The notes under the pieces are model-generated. The model did no database searches, was not told the origin of the DNA, and saw only the letters and a program-made list of their open reading frames with translations. From a virus, in IMG/VR virus record IMGVR_UViG_3300027721_000003, positions 1 through 36,236 of that record: DNA of 36,236 nt. One strand, given 5' to 3'. Shown here one piece after another: positions 23,419 through 31,681 of this stretch. Numbering within the stretch: position 1 is the first letter of the stretch; every line of letters begins with the position of its first letter. The position numbers and the translations under genes are program-made.

Positions 23419-25113
23419 ATGGCAACCAACTACGACCCCTCCAAGTTTTACGGCTCGTTTGGTAAAGCTATCGGCTCTGACGGTGGTTCATTCGTTAATC
23501 TGGGCGGCGATTCTGGAAGCACATGGCAGGCTAACGCAGCGCCCACTTTTGGCACAGGTGGCAACCTCACGTCAACAGGTGGGGGCTACATTGTTCCTAA
23601 TACTACTGCTAGTTTGGGGCGTGGAAAAGTCGCTTTAAACAAATCAGTCATGGATCAATATGATTTCTTTGGCGACCAAAGCCAATCAATTATCCAGCTA
23701 TCCCCTGAGAACTTAAAATATGTCACTGACCAGAATCAGGTTAAATACGATCCACAGATAGGCTATTACGTACCCCAATCGGGCTACACCATGCCTACAT
23801 CAAGCCCTGATAACTTCTGGGGTGATGCTCTGAAAGGTGTGCTCACGGGCGTAGGTGCTGCAACCGGAATGTTTAGTGGTGTTGCGGGGCTAAGTGGGCT
23901 AATGGGTGGAGCTGCTGCAAGTGGCTTTAATCCCATCGGCGCTGATGCAATGTGGAGTTCAAATGCCGTGCCTGGACTTGGTGAAGCGGTACAAGGTCTT
24001 AGCTCATTGCCTAGCCCAATCACCGGCGCAATCAAGGGCGGCGTAAATAGCGCACTTACTGGCGGCGACCCGCTTAAAGGCGCAATTGCTGGCGGCGTAG
24101 GCAGCACAATCAACTCAGGTATAAACGCAGGCAGCAACGCGCTCGGCTTACCCTCTGGCGGTGTGTTTGATTGGGCTAAAGGCGCACTAGGTAATTACGC
24201 GACCGGCTCAGTATTGGGTGATTTATGGGGTAATAACTCATCAAAACAACCGACACAAAACAGCAATCAAACAGGCATGAATAGCGGCGATAACACTCAA
24301 TCCAACTTATGGGGTAGCACAGGGGGCAACATGGCAGATAATTCAGTTAGCGATTGGGCGAAATCACTCGCGCCTTTTCTTGGGGCATACACGGCCAATT
24401 CTCAGCGCAATGATACCGGCGACACGTTCAACAAAGCGTATGACCTGATCACTACGCCTAGCGCAGACCAAGCTAAATACCGTGGGCAACTCGCCACGCT
24501 GATGGATAACCCCGGTTCGATGGAGTCCAGCCCGGTGTATCAGGCCATGCTTGACCAAGGCACGAACGCGGTTAATCGCACGGCAGCGGCTAAAGGGATG
24601 TTGGGCAGCGGCAACAGATTGGGCGACCTGATGAAGATGGGGCAGAGCACGGCATCTCAATACTACTTCCCGCAACAGCAGGCGCTGGCTTCGTTATCTG
24701 GGGTTCAAGGTGATAGCGCACAACGCACACTAGGGGCGGGTTCGCTAATCCAAGGCCAGACCGCGCAGAATGAAATGCAGACGGGTATGCTAAAGGAACT
24801 GATGAAAGGCTTCGGAGTTCAGACCCCACAAGATCAATTGTTAGCAGCGATGACGGGCAGAAGCGGCGGCGATGCTACCGGCTCTAATCCCTTGTTGGCA
24901 GCGATTCAAAAGGCTTTTGGAGGCGGGTCAACAGGCGGCGACTGGAACTTTGATCCTAATGGCGCGAATACGGCCTATGATGGCACTTGGCAATCCGGCC
25001 TATTTGATACCAGTTCGCCGGATTACCAGACATGGGATGACTACGGCACGAACTGGACTCAACAGGATCAGCAATTACTCGATCAATGGAATCCTGACTG
25101 GTTCTCAAATTAA
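23419..25113 (+). CDS. Virion DNA-ejection protein (564 aa, Gly/Ala-rich)
   Basis: Located where P22 has gp14/gp7. Gly/Ala-rich amphipathic segments (residues 130-260, VLTGVGAATGMFSGVAGLSG and GAIKGGVNSALTGGDPLKGA) could span a membrane, as in ejection proteins. The segment RTAAAKGMLGSGNRLGDLMK ... SQYYFPQQQALASL is common in phage ejection and internal virion proteins. Confidence 0.65.
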   Translation: MATNYDPSKFYGSFGKAIGSDGGSFVNLGGDSGSTWQANAAPTFGTGGNLTSTGGGYIVPNTTASLGRGKVALNKSVMDQYDFFGDQSQSIIQLSPENLKYVTDQNQVKYDPQIGYYVPQSGYTMPTSSPDNFWGDALKGVLTGVGAATGMFSGVAGLSGLMGGAAASGFNPIGADAMWSSNAVPGLGEAVQGLSSLPSPITGAIKGGVNSALTGGDPLKGAIAGGVGSTINSGINAGSNALGLPSGGVFDWAKGALGNYATGSVLGDLWGNNSSKQPTQNSNQTGMNSGDNTQSNLWGSTGGNMADNSVSDWAKSLAPFLGAYTANSQRNDTGDTFNKAYDLITTPSADQAKYRGQLATLMDNPGSMESSPVYQAMLDQGTNAVNRTAAAKGMLGSGNRLGDLMKMGQSTASQYYFPQQQALASLSGVQGDSAQRTLGAGSLIQGQTAQNEMQTGMLKELMKGFGVQTPQDQLLAAMTGRSGGDATGSNPLLAAIQKAFGGGSTGGDWNFDPNGANTAYDGTWQSGLFDTSSPDYQTWDDYGTNWTQQDQQLLDQWNPDWFSN

Positions 25114-25122
25114 GGGGAAATC

Positions 25123-26202
25123 ATGCCATACCAAACACTAAGCGACCTGTTAAACGCAGACGCCATGCAGCAAGCCCAAATAGGTGCCATGGGCCAAGAG
25201 TCACAGCTTCGTCAATTGCAGATGCAGGGGGCTATGGATGATCGGGCGCAGAAACAGCAGTGGTATGCCGATGCCGGGCAGCTACGCAATCTAATTATGC
25301 AGGCTTCCAAATCTGGCGGCGGATTGCAGTCTCTCATGGGGCCTTTGCTAAGTGGCGCGGCTGGTATGCCGGGGATCGAATTCGGCATGAAGCTGCAAGA
25401 AGCAGGCCGGAAAGAAGCCTTCACACTAGGCGAGGGGCAGCAGCGGTTCGAGGGCGGCCAAATGGTTGCCAGTGTGCCGAAAGCGCCTAAAGAGTTTCAG
25501 CCGTCAGACCTTGCGAGACTAACTACAGAAATGAACAGTTTGCCGCCCGGTGATCCGCGTATCGGGTTGTATAAAAACGCTATAACCAAGATGACTACTC
25601 ATGCGCCGGGTACTAGCGTAAGTTATGGAGCGCCGGTCGCTGGTCAGGACGCGCAGGGCAATCCTATCTTCTTTCAGCCAGGGAAAACGGGCGGCGCTCC
25701 ATCCATCGTGCCAGGTGTTAGACCTCCACAAAAGGACGGGGCTGAGAAAGTACCCACAGAGGCAGAAGCGAAAGCTGGTTTTTACGCTGGAAATATGAGA
25801 GCGGCTAGTAAGACTTACGATGCGCTTACAAGTGGCGGTTTTGACCCAAGCACAGGACGCGCTCAGATTGACACGTCTTTAGCCGGTGGATGGACTAACG
25901 CGTTAGCCGGAAAAAATGCCAGACTTGCCAAGCAGTCGCAAAATCAATGGTCTGAGCAAATGCTTCGTATGCTAACCGGTGCGGCGGCAACAACAGACGA
26001 GATAAACCGCAATAATGCGACATATTTCCCGCAAATAGGCGATGGCCCCGCAGAAGTCGCGCAAAAGAAAGAAATGCGCAGGCAGGCAGAAAACGGCGTA
26101 TTTGAAGCGTCAGGAAGAGCAAAACAGCGTGTAGGAATTCAGAACGCGCCTGCAATGGATATTCACTCTCAAGCGGACGCAATCCTTAACGGGGGGAAAT
26201 AA
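25123..26202 (+). CDS. Virion ejection protein (359 aa)
   Basis: Gln-rich helical start (MQQAQIGAMGQESQLRQLQM) and a helical C-terminus with LRMLTGAAATTDEINRNNATYFPQIGD, a pattern seen in phage internal virion proteins. TAATG overlap with the next gene. Position suits a P22 gp7/gp20-type partner in DNA delivery. Confidence 0.62.
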   Translation: MPYQTLSDLLNADAMQQAQIGAMGQESQLRQLQMQGAMDDRAQKQQWYADAGQLRNLIMQASKSGGGLQSLMGPLLSGAAGMPGIEFGMKLQEAGRKEAFTLGEGQQRFEGGQMVASVPKAPKEFQPSDLARLTTEMNSLPPGDPRIGLYKNAITKMTTHAPGTSVSYGAPVAGQDAQGNPIFFQPGKTGGAPSIVPGVRPPQKDGAEKVPTEAEAKAGFYAGNMRAASKTYDALTSGGFDPSTGRAQIDTSLAGGWTNALAGKNARLAKQSQNQWSEQMLRMLTGAAATTDEINRNNATYFPQIGDGPAEVAQKKEMRRQAENGVFEASGRAKQRVGIQNAPAMDIHSQADAILNGGK

Positions 26203-28301
26203 TGGCAACTTCGGAAGAATACGCAACATGGATAGTCAACAATGCCGACAAGAAGGGTACGCCTGAATTTAACACTGTCTCAGCGGCTTATCAGGACTCA
26301 AAAACAAGTGGGGCAAAACAAGCCAGCCCATACAAAGCGCAAGCAGAAAGCCAGAGCAACGGCGGTAATTTCCTTGCCGGTATTGGTGGTTCCATGTACG
26401 GGAAATATCTAGCACTCAAGCAGATGACCGGACAAGCCACGCCTGATGAAGTCGCAGAATATAAACAAGCTATGGCCGGATTGAACAGCACTAAATCAGG
26501 CATGGCCGGAAATATTACAGGCGAAGTCGCAACAATGGCCCCGTTAGGTGTTGGTGCGTTTGGCGCTGGCGTTAAAGGTCTTTCTGCACTGAAACTGGCG
26601 AATGCGTCAAAATGGCTGGCAGGGCTTGAGACTACCGCAAAGGGTAGGGCAGCTCTAGCCGCAGTCGGTGGCGCTACGCAAGGCGCTATGCAGCCAGTTG
26701 GCGAGGGTGAAAGCCGTGGAACTAATGCGGCTATTGGCACGGCGCTTGGTGCAGGTGGTTCGGCTATTGGCGACAAGGTAATCAAGACCATTGCAGGCAG
26801 TCGAGGGGCGGCGGCGCAACAGGTTGACGTAATGCGCAAACTTGCTGACCCTGATTACCGTGCGAATATTGAGGCCAATATTACTGTGACATTGCAAAAC
26901 GCTGGTATGGATTTTAATGCAATGGGGCAGAAAGCCAAGGACATGCTTACCCAACAGGCGGCAAGAGCACTCGAAGCCGGTGCGCCTATGGACGCTAAAG
27001 CACTGGCACGGCAGGCCACGTTAGCAAGCCAGCCTATCCCTATGGTTGGCACTAAAGGCCAATTGAGCCAAAACTTCTACGATCAGCAGACTGAACGCAT
27101 GGTAGCCGATATTCCGGTTATTGGTTCAGGTGTGCGCAACCGGCTCGAAGATCAGCAAGGCCAGTTATTACAGAACATGGACATGCTGAAAACCGGCACA
27201 GGTGGCGCGGCAAAGACAGAAGCGGAATTTGGACGCACATTGCGCGGCAACATTGCAGACAAGTATGCAGCCACTAAAACAGGGGTGAGAGCCGCTTATA
27301 AGGAAGCTGAGGATGTATCAGGCGAGAACGTAACGCAAGTGGGCGATAACGTGCTTAAATGGCTTGAGAATAACAAAGGATTTGAAGGTGTGGGGGGCTT
27401 GCTGACGAAAGCAAAAGGACTTGGCATTATCTCTGTTGATGACGCTGGCGAACTGGTAGCCAATCCGACAACCATGCGCAAGCTGTACGAATTGCGCCGT
27501 GATGCTTCGGTGCTGGCAAAAGACCCAAGCACGAAAGGCCACTATGGGAGCGAATTCAAAAAGCAGATAGACGACATTTTTACCAATGACGGTGGGCAGC
27601 TTTACCGTGATGCGGCAAAACTCAGGGCGCAACAGGGCGCAAAGTTTGAATCTGGCCCGGCTGTAATCTCGCAAATACTCAAGAAACGGGCAGGGTCAAC
27701 CACTGACGACGCTATCAGGCCGGAGGCGTTATTCGATAGGCTGATTATCAACGGCAGCCAAGACGACTTGCTGAACTTGCGTAAATTCCTGCTAACTGGT
27801 GACAAGGTAGAACGCAAGGAAGGGTTACGGGTAATCCGTGATCTAAGGTCGCAAACGGTAAAATTCTTGCAAGACGCGGCAACAAGAGAGGGGCAATCGC
27901 CTACTGTGCTATTGGCTTCACTGGAAAACGCATACAGCAAAATCGGCCCCGAAAAGATGACGCAGATATTCGGCAAGGCTGGCGCGGATAAGATGAATTC
28001 GTTTTTAGAGTCTGCAAAGATTATCGGCAAGACGAAGAACTTTGCGTCACCTGGCAGCCCTACCGCGTCAAAGATCGCCATGATGATGACGAACCTTGCA
28101 AACAGCCTTGAGAAACTTCCAATGGTGGGCGGTATAGCTTCAAAAACTGCATCTATAGCAATTGCCGGATCGCAGGCTAAATCAGCCCTGAAACAACCGG
28201 CACAGGATATTTACAGCAAGGAAGTTGCAAACACGGTGCAAGGTTTATCGCCTTGGGTGCAGGGTGCGAAATATGGAGTTTTACCGCTGGCTAATCAGTG
28301 A
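26202..28301 (+). CDS. Large virion ejection / DNA-transfer protein (699 aa, gp16-like position)
   Basis: Helical throughout; hydrophobic Gly/Ala stretches at about 105-135 and 165-195 (AALAAVGGATQGAMQP, AIGTALGAGGSAIGDK) could insert in membrane. The last large gene of the ejection block, as with P22 gp16. No enzyme motif is visible. The end overlaps by 7 bp a small opposite-strand membrane ORF. Confidence 0.65.
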   Translation: MATSEEYATWIVNNADKKGTPEFNTVSAAYQDSKTSGAKQASPYKAQAESQSNGGNFLAGIGGSMYGKYLALKQMTGQATPDEVAEYKQAMAGLNSTKSGMAGNITGEVATMAPLGVGAFGAGVKGLSALKLANASKWLAGLETTAKGRAALAAVGGATQGAMQPVGEGESRGTNAAIGTALGAGGSAIGDKVIKTIAGSRGAAAQQVDVMRKLADPDYRANIEANITVTLQNAGMDFNAMGQKAKDMLTQQAARALEAGAPMDAKALARQATLASQPIPMVGTKGQLSQNFYDQQTERMVADIPVIGSGVRNRLEDQQGQLLQNMDMLKTGTGGAAKTEAEFGRTLRGNIADKYAATKTGVRAAYKEAEDVSGENVTQVGDNVLKWLENNKGFEGVGGLLTKAKGLGIISVDDAGELVANPTTMRKLYELRRDASVLAKDPSTKGHYGSEFKKQIDDIFTNDGGQLYRDAAKLRAQQGAKFESGPAVISQILKKRAGSTTDDAIRPEALFDRLIINGSQDDLLNLRKFLLTGDKVERKEGLRVIRDLRSQTVKFLQDAATREGQSPTVLLASLENAYSKIGPEKMTQIFGKAGADKMNSFLESAKIIGKTKNFASPGSPTASKIAMMMTNLANSLEKLPMVGGIASKTASIAIAGSQAKSALKQPAQDIYSKEVANTVQGLSPWVQGAKYGVLPLANQ

Positions 28302-28441
28302 GTTTTCCAGAACAGGATGCGCTTTAGCTTGCAGTCTGGCATTCGCTTTGCCCACTGAACCAAAGGCCAGACGAATACAAAGTACATAGCCGCCGCAAGA
28401 AGCGGTTTAACGACAATAGCTATCATTACTGGCATATCCAT
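28295..28441 (-). CDS. Small antisense membrane protein (48 aa)
   Basis: On the minus strand inside the rightward late block. One transmembrane helix (VMIAIVVKPLLAAAMYFVFV) followed by a basic tail with MPDCKLKRILFW, a pattern I associate with small phage and proteobacterial inner-membrane proteins. It fills the 28302-28467 gap. A weak GGGG ribosome site; no promoter recognised. Confidence 0.5.
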   Translation of the reverse strand: MDMPVMIAIVVKPLLAAAMYFVFVWPLVQWAKRMPDCKLKRILFWKTH

Positions 28442-28467
28442 ACCCCAATTCTATCAGGAATCCCCCC

Positions 28468-29472
28468 ATGCCCCAACTCTCCCAACTGATGCAGCTATTC
28501 CGCAACGAGAAAGCCAAGTGGGGGAACTCGCCTAAATTGGCTGATTTGCTGATGCGTGATAGCTCCACGAAGGGTATTCGTGACTATGCAGGCAACGTGC
28601 AACAGCGTGGAGCTACGTTGGCGGGGTTACTCCAAGGCCGGGAGCCTACGGACGCACAGAAGGCGCTGTTTAACATTGCTAATCCGGGTACGACTGAGGG
28701 AGCAATGGAGCTTGCTACCGGATTTATGCCGATGGGCGTAGCCGCTACCGCATGGCACGGATCGCCTCACCTGTTCGACAAGTTCGACCTAGCCAAGATT
28801 GGAACGGGCGAAGGGGCGCAGGCTTATGGGCATGGGGCTTATTTGGCCGAATCTCCAACTGTTGCTCAAAATTATAGAACTAATATTTCTGATGCTAAAG
28901 GATTAAGAAATGGAGAAACATTGATTGATGGGGTTAAGCCGAGGAATAGTTTTGAAAATACTATAGCCACAATGTTAGTTAGCCATAATAACGATACTGG
29001 TAGAGTAAAAAAACTAATTTCAGGAATGGAAGATAAAGACTATGCAAATAAACTTCTTTCTTCATTAGACGAATATTCGAGTAAAAATATCACTTATCAG
29101 CCGCCAGGGTTTACCTACAAAACCGACATCCCCGACACTCACATAGCCAAGATGCTGGATTGGGATAAGCCGCTGAGTGAGCAGAGCCAGCATGTGCAAG
29201 GCGCACTGCAAACATGGGAACAGGCCAACAACGGTGGTAAACAGCTACGCCAATCAATGAGCGGTGATGAGCTGTTGAGGTATTTGGGCAAGAATGGTCA
29301 AGGCGAACAAGCACTAAATCAACTCGGCATACCCGGCATAAAATACCTGGATGGCAGCTCACGCGCTGGCGGTGAAGGAACCCGTAATTTTGTCATGTTC
29401 AACCCTGACGATATTCGGATACTTGAGCGCAACGGGCAGCCTACCGGGCAAGTGCCGTGGAACAGCAGGTAG
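28468..29472 (+). CDS. ADP-ribosyltransferase-like virion protein (334 aa)
   Basis: Residues 96-128 (WHGSPHLFDKFDLAKIG ... AYGHGAYLAE) form the first half of an ART fold as found in phage polyvalent proteins. The second half is at about 285-325 (IPGIKYLDGSSR ... NFVMFNPDDIRIL). The first 90 residues resemble the start of ejection proteins, suggesting delivery with the DNA. Between the halves, residues 131-211 (28858-29100) are markedly A+T-rich compared with the flanks, as if inserted. The target of ADP-ribosylation is unknown; catalytic activity is not proven. Confidence 0.72.
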   Translation: MPQLSQLMQLFRNEKAKWGNSPKLADLLMRDSSTKGIRDYAGNVQQRGATLAGLLQGREPTDAQKALFNIANPGTTEGAMELATGFMPMGVAATAWHGSPHLFDKFDLAKIGTGEGAQAYGHGAYLAESPTVAQNYRTNISDAKGLRNGETLIDGVKPRNSFENTIATMLVSHNNDTGRVKKLISGMEDKDYANKLLSSLDEYSSKNITYQPPGFTYKTDIPDTHIAKMLDWDKPLSEQSQHVQGALQTWEQANNGGKQLRQSMSGDELLRYLGKNGQGEQALNQLGIPGIKYLDGSSRAGGEGTRNFVMFNPDDIRILERNGQPTGQVPWNSR

Positions 29473-29517
29473 TTCGTGGCGGTATGTCTGGCAAATTAGG
29501 GTGTATTTGGCGGTTCA

Positions 29518-29730
29518 TTATGGCTTAGATCGCATCCGTATGGCATCAGCCCCGCCCGGCCCTTCCTCGTGTTGTTCTGCAATCTTTGCGCACGCCTCGC
29601 GCTCAATATCTGCCGCATCATCTGCACGTTTTCGCCAGTAACAAACATCGCACAAATCAGGGTCACTCCCATCGCGGCCATGTCGGTGATGGTTTATCGC
29701 ATGGCTCCTGCACCTAATACATATACTCAT
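29518..29730 (-). CDS. Small CxxC protein at the end of the leftward operon (70 aa)
   Basis: MSICIRCRSHAINHHRHGRD, LCDVCYWRK, then REACAKIAEQHEEG, a frequent end of small phage proteins. Two CxxC pairs suggest zinc. GGAGG ribosome site. Only about 45 bp separate it from the convergent ART gene, with no clear terminator. Confidence 0.65.
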   Translation of the reverse strand: MSICIRCRSHAINHHRHGRDGSDPDLCDVCYWRKRADDAADIEREACAKIAEQHEEGPGGADAIRMRSKP

Positions 29731-29811
29731 TTCTTTGCCTCCATGTTCGTCCTAACAATAAATTCCAGCGCGGAATCAAAGGTAGATCAGCAGATAGTCA
29801 GATACAAGTAA

Positions 29812-30276
29812 TCACTTCCCCTCCAATATCTCAGCGGCCATGCGTTTTAAATGGCGACTAGCAAAATTATCTTCCCCGATGCAGATAATCGCATCCCATA
29901 GCAACTTCGCCCCGTACTCTCGCTCGTGCTGGCGTAGTGCGGTGAGGTCACAAGTGGCATACAATACAGATTCCAGTATTTTCCTTACTGCGTCAGGTAT
30001 AGTCCAGCCTTCGCAAACCGTTTCGACACTGCACTTTATATTCTTAATGTGCGCCTGTGCCGCTACCAGTGCTTCGTTACTCTCGCGGAGTTTATCCCGC
30101 TGTCGTGTTACCTCGGCTAGTTGCTCGGCTGAGTAAACGTCACCTTCTGGCGTGTGATCGACAGACCAATAAATTTGACCGTGTACTACTCGACCAACAG
30201 GCGCCATGCTCACCTCTGGCTTATCCCCACGCTGGATAGCCAATCGTTTTAACTGTGACTTGCAGGTTACTTCCAT
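29812..30276 (-). CDS. Hypothetical coiled-coil protein (154 aa)
   Basis: The start at 30276 has GGAG upstream. A beta N-terminus (VHGQIYWSVDH), then the common phage pattern VYSAEQLAEVTRQRDKLRESNEALVAAQ, then a helical end. The family seems widespread in phages but has no known function. Gap 29731-29811 holds only its downstream flank and a weak half-attC-like sequence. Confidence 0.65.
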   Translation of the reverse strand: MEVTCKSQLKRLAIQRGDKPEVSMAPVGRVVHGQIYWSVDHTPEGDVYSAEQLAEVTRQRDKLRESNEALVAAQAHIKNIKCSVETVCEGWTIPDAVRKILESVLYATCDLTALRQHEREYGAKLLWDAIICIGEDNFASRHLKRMAAEILEGK

Positions 30277-30380
30277 GATTACTCCGAGGTGTATTTGTCG
30301 ATCCAGTTTCAAAAGTACCCAGCATCCATTAAGGTTAGCGGGTTATTTAGGTGTAATTGCCGGTATTTTTAGGGTGTCCA

Positions 30381-30563
30381 TTACTCGTTGTGCGTCAGGT
30401 ATTCATCAATTGCATCACGCAGCATTTCAAGCAACTCTTTATCGGCTTCGAACCCCGTCCACTGAAACCCGTTGCGCATTACAGAGACTTCAACGCAATC
30501 AACGCCGTATCGACCATCCGTAATTCTCACGCCTTTATCACCATTTTTTCTGCCTATTTTCAT
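30381..30563 (-). CDS. Cassette gene 4: hypothetical 60-aa protein
   Basis: Starts MKIGRKNGDKGVRITDGRYG; alpha/beta. Ribosome site ACGGAGATAAAC before the ATG, nearly identical to that of cassette gene 1 at 4847. The GAG TAA end lies just outside the cassette junction at 30387, so the stop comes from phage DNA. Transcribed opposite to its attC (site E, + orientation). Confidence 0.7.
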   Translation of the reverse strand: MKIGRKNGDKGVRITDGRYGVDCVEVSVMRNGFQWTGFEADKELLEMLRDAIDEYLTHNE

Positions 30564-30878
30564 GTTTATCTCCGTAGTTAAAATGCCGCACAACCCTACG
30601 CTCAAGCGGGACTGCGCAAAAGCGCGCAGCCCCTTAGCTACACGTTAGGGGCTTCTTTCGCCGCAACCACATACGCCCGAATAATTGCGTCAAGCTCGTC
30701 ACGCTGCGTTCTCGTCAGTCCTCCGACGTAGGAAAGTCCGCCCGCCTGCACAAAGACGGTTTTGCCATCACGGTCGCGGTAATACTCTCCGCGCTTGATG
30801 CCGAAATAATGCCCACGGACAGCCCCCAACCCGGCACTCAACGCGGACGCTGCGCTTTCAGGCTTCGTTTTGCATTCG
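30387..30878 (+). mobile_element. Cassette cluster 2: two integron-type gene cassettes in the leftward operon
   Basis: Left junction GTTGTGCG (30387-30394) complements CGCACAAC (30587-30594); GTTAGGGGC (30644-30652) complements GCCCCCAAC (30822-30830) with one mismatch. The left end is a simple junction and the right end is site F. The attC sites read +, genes read -. Same design as cluster 1, mirrored with the operon. Confidence 0.7.
30588..30652 (+). repeat. attC-type recombination site E
   Basis: R'' GCACAAC, L'' CGCTCAAGC, core arms CTGCGC / GCGCGCAG around AAAA, then CCCCTTAGC as L', R' GTTAGGG. L''/L' pairing leaves one unpaired C (GCT-C-AAG against CTT-AGC), the canonical position, fixing a + orientation. 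Confidence 0.82.
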
Positions 30879-30898
30879 TTCTCAACATCTGGTCCCAT
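30638..30898 (-). CDS. Cassette gene 5: hypothetical protein with attC-encoded N-terminus (86 aa)
   Basis: The ATG at 30898 has GGAG upstream and lies outside the cassette in phage DNA. The first 30 residues (MGPDVENECKTKPESAASAL...) are encoded by phage DNA and site F. The cassette's own part is GHYFGIKRGEYYRDRDGKTV ... LDAIIRAYVVAAKE, a beta hairpin plus helix. It ends AAC GTG TAG within site E. No family recognised. Confidence 0.6.
   Translation of the reverse strand: MGPDVENECKTKPESAASALSAGLGAVRGHYFGIKRGEYYRDRDGKTVFVQAGGLSYVGGLTRTQRDELDAIIRAYVVAAKEAPNV
30822..30885 (+). repeat. attC-like site F (degenerate)
   Basis: R'' CCCCAAC and L'' CACTCAACG fit the consensus, but the right half pairs poorly and R' would be GTTCTCA (30878-30884). 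It is translated as the N-terminus of cassette gene 5, which may explain the drift. Confidence 0.45.
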
Positions 30899-30983
30899 CT
30901 TCGTCACTCCATGTGGTTATCGCGTCAATTACCAACGTGGAAAGCGCGGCAGCTTTGGCGCGGGATTCTTTGAGCGTTGACAT
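30882..30983 (-). CDS. Small hypothetical protein (33 aa)
   Basis: MSTLKESRAKAAALSTLVID then AITTWSDEDGTRC. GGGGATG ribosome site. Its end overlaps the start of cassette gene 5 in another frame. Possibly truncated by the insertion at 30878. Confidence 0.5.
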   Translation of the reverse strand: MSTLKESRAKAAALSTLVIDAITTWSDEDGTRC

Positions 30984-30986
30984 CTA

Positions 30987-31184
30987 TCATCCCCATTTCA
31001 TGTTTAAAATTGAGTTTAGTCTAGCCACGTCAGGCCCACGCTCTCGGCTTCGGCGTAACAACGCACCACACGACCTTGAGCATGTCCTGCCGTGGTATGC
31101 AGGCCATGACTCTGTACGCTGTTTTTGCTTCACCCCGCCACAATGCTGGCAGGGTGTTTGCTCGTAGCGTTTCACGTTTGGCAT
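30987..31184 (-). CDS. Small zinc-finger-like protein (65 aa)
   Basis: MPNVKRYEQTPCQHCGGVKQ and CSRSCGALLRR: a CxxC...CxxxC finger with basic flanks. The start overlaps the Gp157 stop (TAATG). Confidence 0.66.
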   Translation of the reverse strand: MPNVKRYEQTPCQHCGGVKQKQRTESWPAYHGRTCSRSCGALLRRSRERGPDVARLNSILNMKWG

Positions 31185-31681
31185 TACTTCACCTCAAGCC
31201 GGTTGCGCTTTTCGATCACGGCACCAGGTACTTCAATGCCGGCCTTCAACGCCTTTTTAATGGCGGCCTTATCGGGCGCGGTTGTCGTCACCACATTGAT
31301 AAATTCAGGCGGCAACAATAAATCATCGTTGATAACTACGACCTCATCCCGATCAATCAGCAGCTTGGCGCAAAATGATCCGTCATTGGCTTTGATCTCT
31401 GTAATCCCCGTCATTTCCATAGAGGATTTAAGATACTCTCTGAATTTCTCTGCGCGGTTTTCAATCGCCTTTCGACGCTCTGCCATTTTCTTCTCAGCGG
31501 CCTTTATCATTTCCGCCTCAGCGGATAGGTTCAGCATGTAAGCAGTGACATTCTGGGCTTTAGTAACAACTTCCATGCTCATGCCTTCTATTGTGTCGGC
31601 TATGCAGTCCTCTGGTAGATCAGAGTCCATGATCTTATCGAGTGCCGTGGCGAACTCAAGGGATAGGGTGTACAGGCTCAT
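31184..31681 (-). CDS. Gp157 family protein
   Basis: 165 aa matching the siphovirus Gp157 family: an acidic start (LSLEFATALDKIMDSDLPED), coiled coil (EAEMIKAAEKKMAERRKAIENRAEKFREYL) and C-terminal domain ending INVVTTTAPDKAAIKKALKAG. Common beside ERF/RecT genes; reported to be linked to phage resistance in Streptococcus, but the molecular role is unclear. ATGA overlap with the ERF gene. Confidence 0.88.
   Translation of the reverse strand: MSLYTLSLEFATALDKIMDSDLPEDCIADTIEGMSMEVVTKAQNVTAYMLNLSAEAEMIKAAEKKMAERRKAIENRAEKFREYLKSSMEMTGITEIKANDGSFCAKLLIDRDEVVVINDDLLLPPEFINVVTTTAPDKAAIKKALKAGIEVPGAVIEKRNRLEVK

Noticed and set aside
29749-29775. Half-attC-like sequence (TCCTAAC then AATTCCAGCGCGGA)
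   Set aside because: It resembles the R''-L'' half, but no matching L'-R' half or complementary cassette end was found nearby.
30342-30381. 12-codon minus-strand ORF (MDTLKIPAITPK) after cassette gene 4
   Set aside because: TAATG coupling is suggestive, but the length gives no support.
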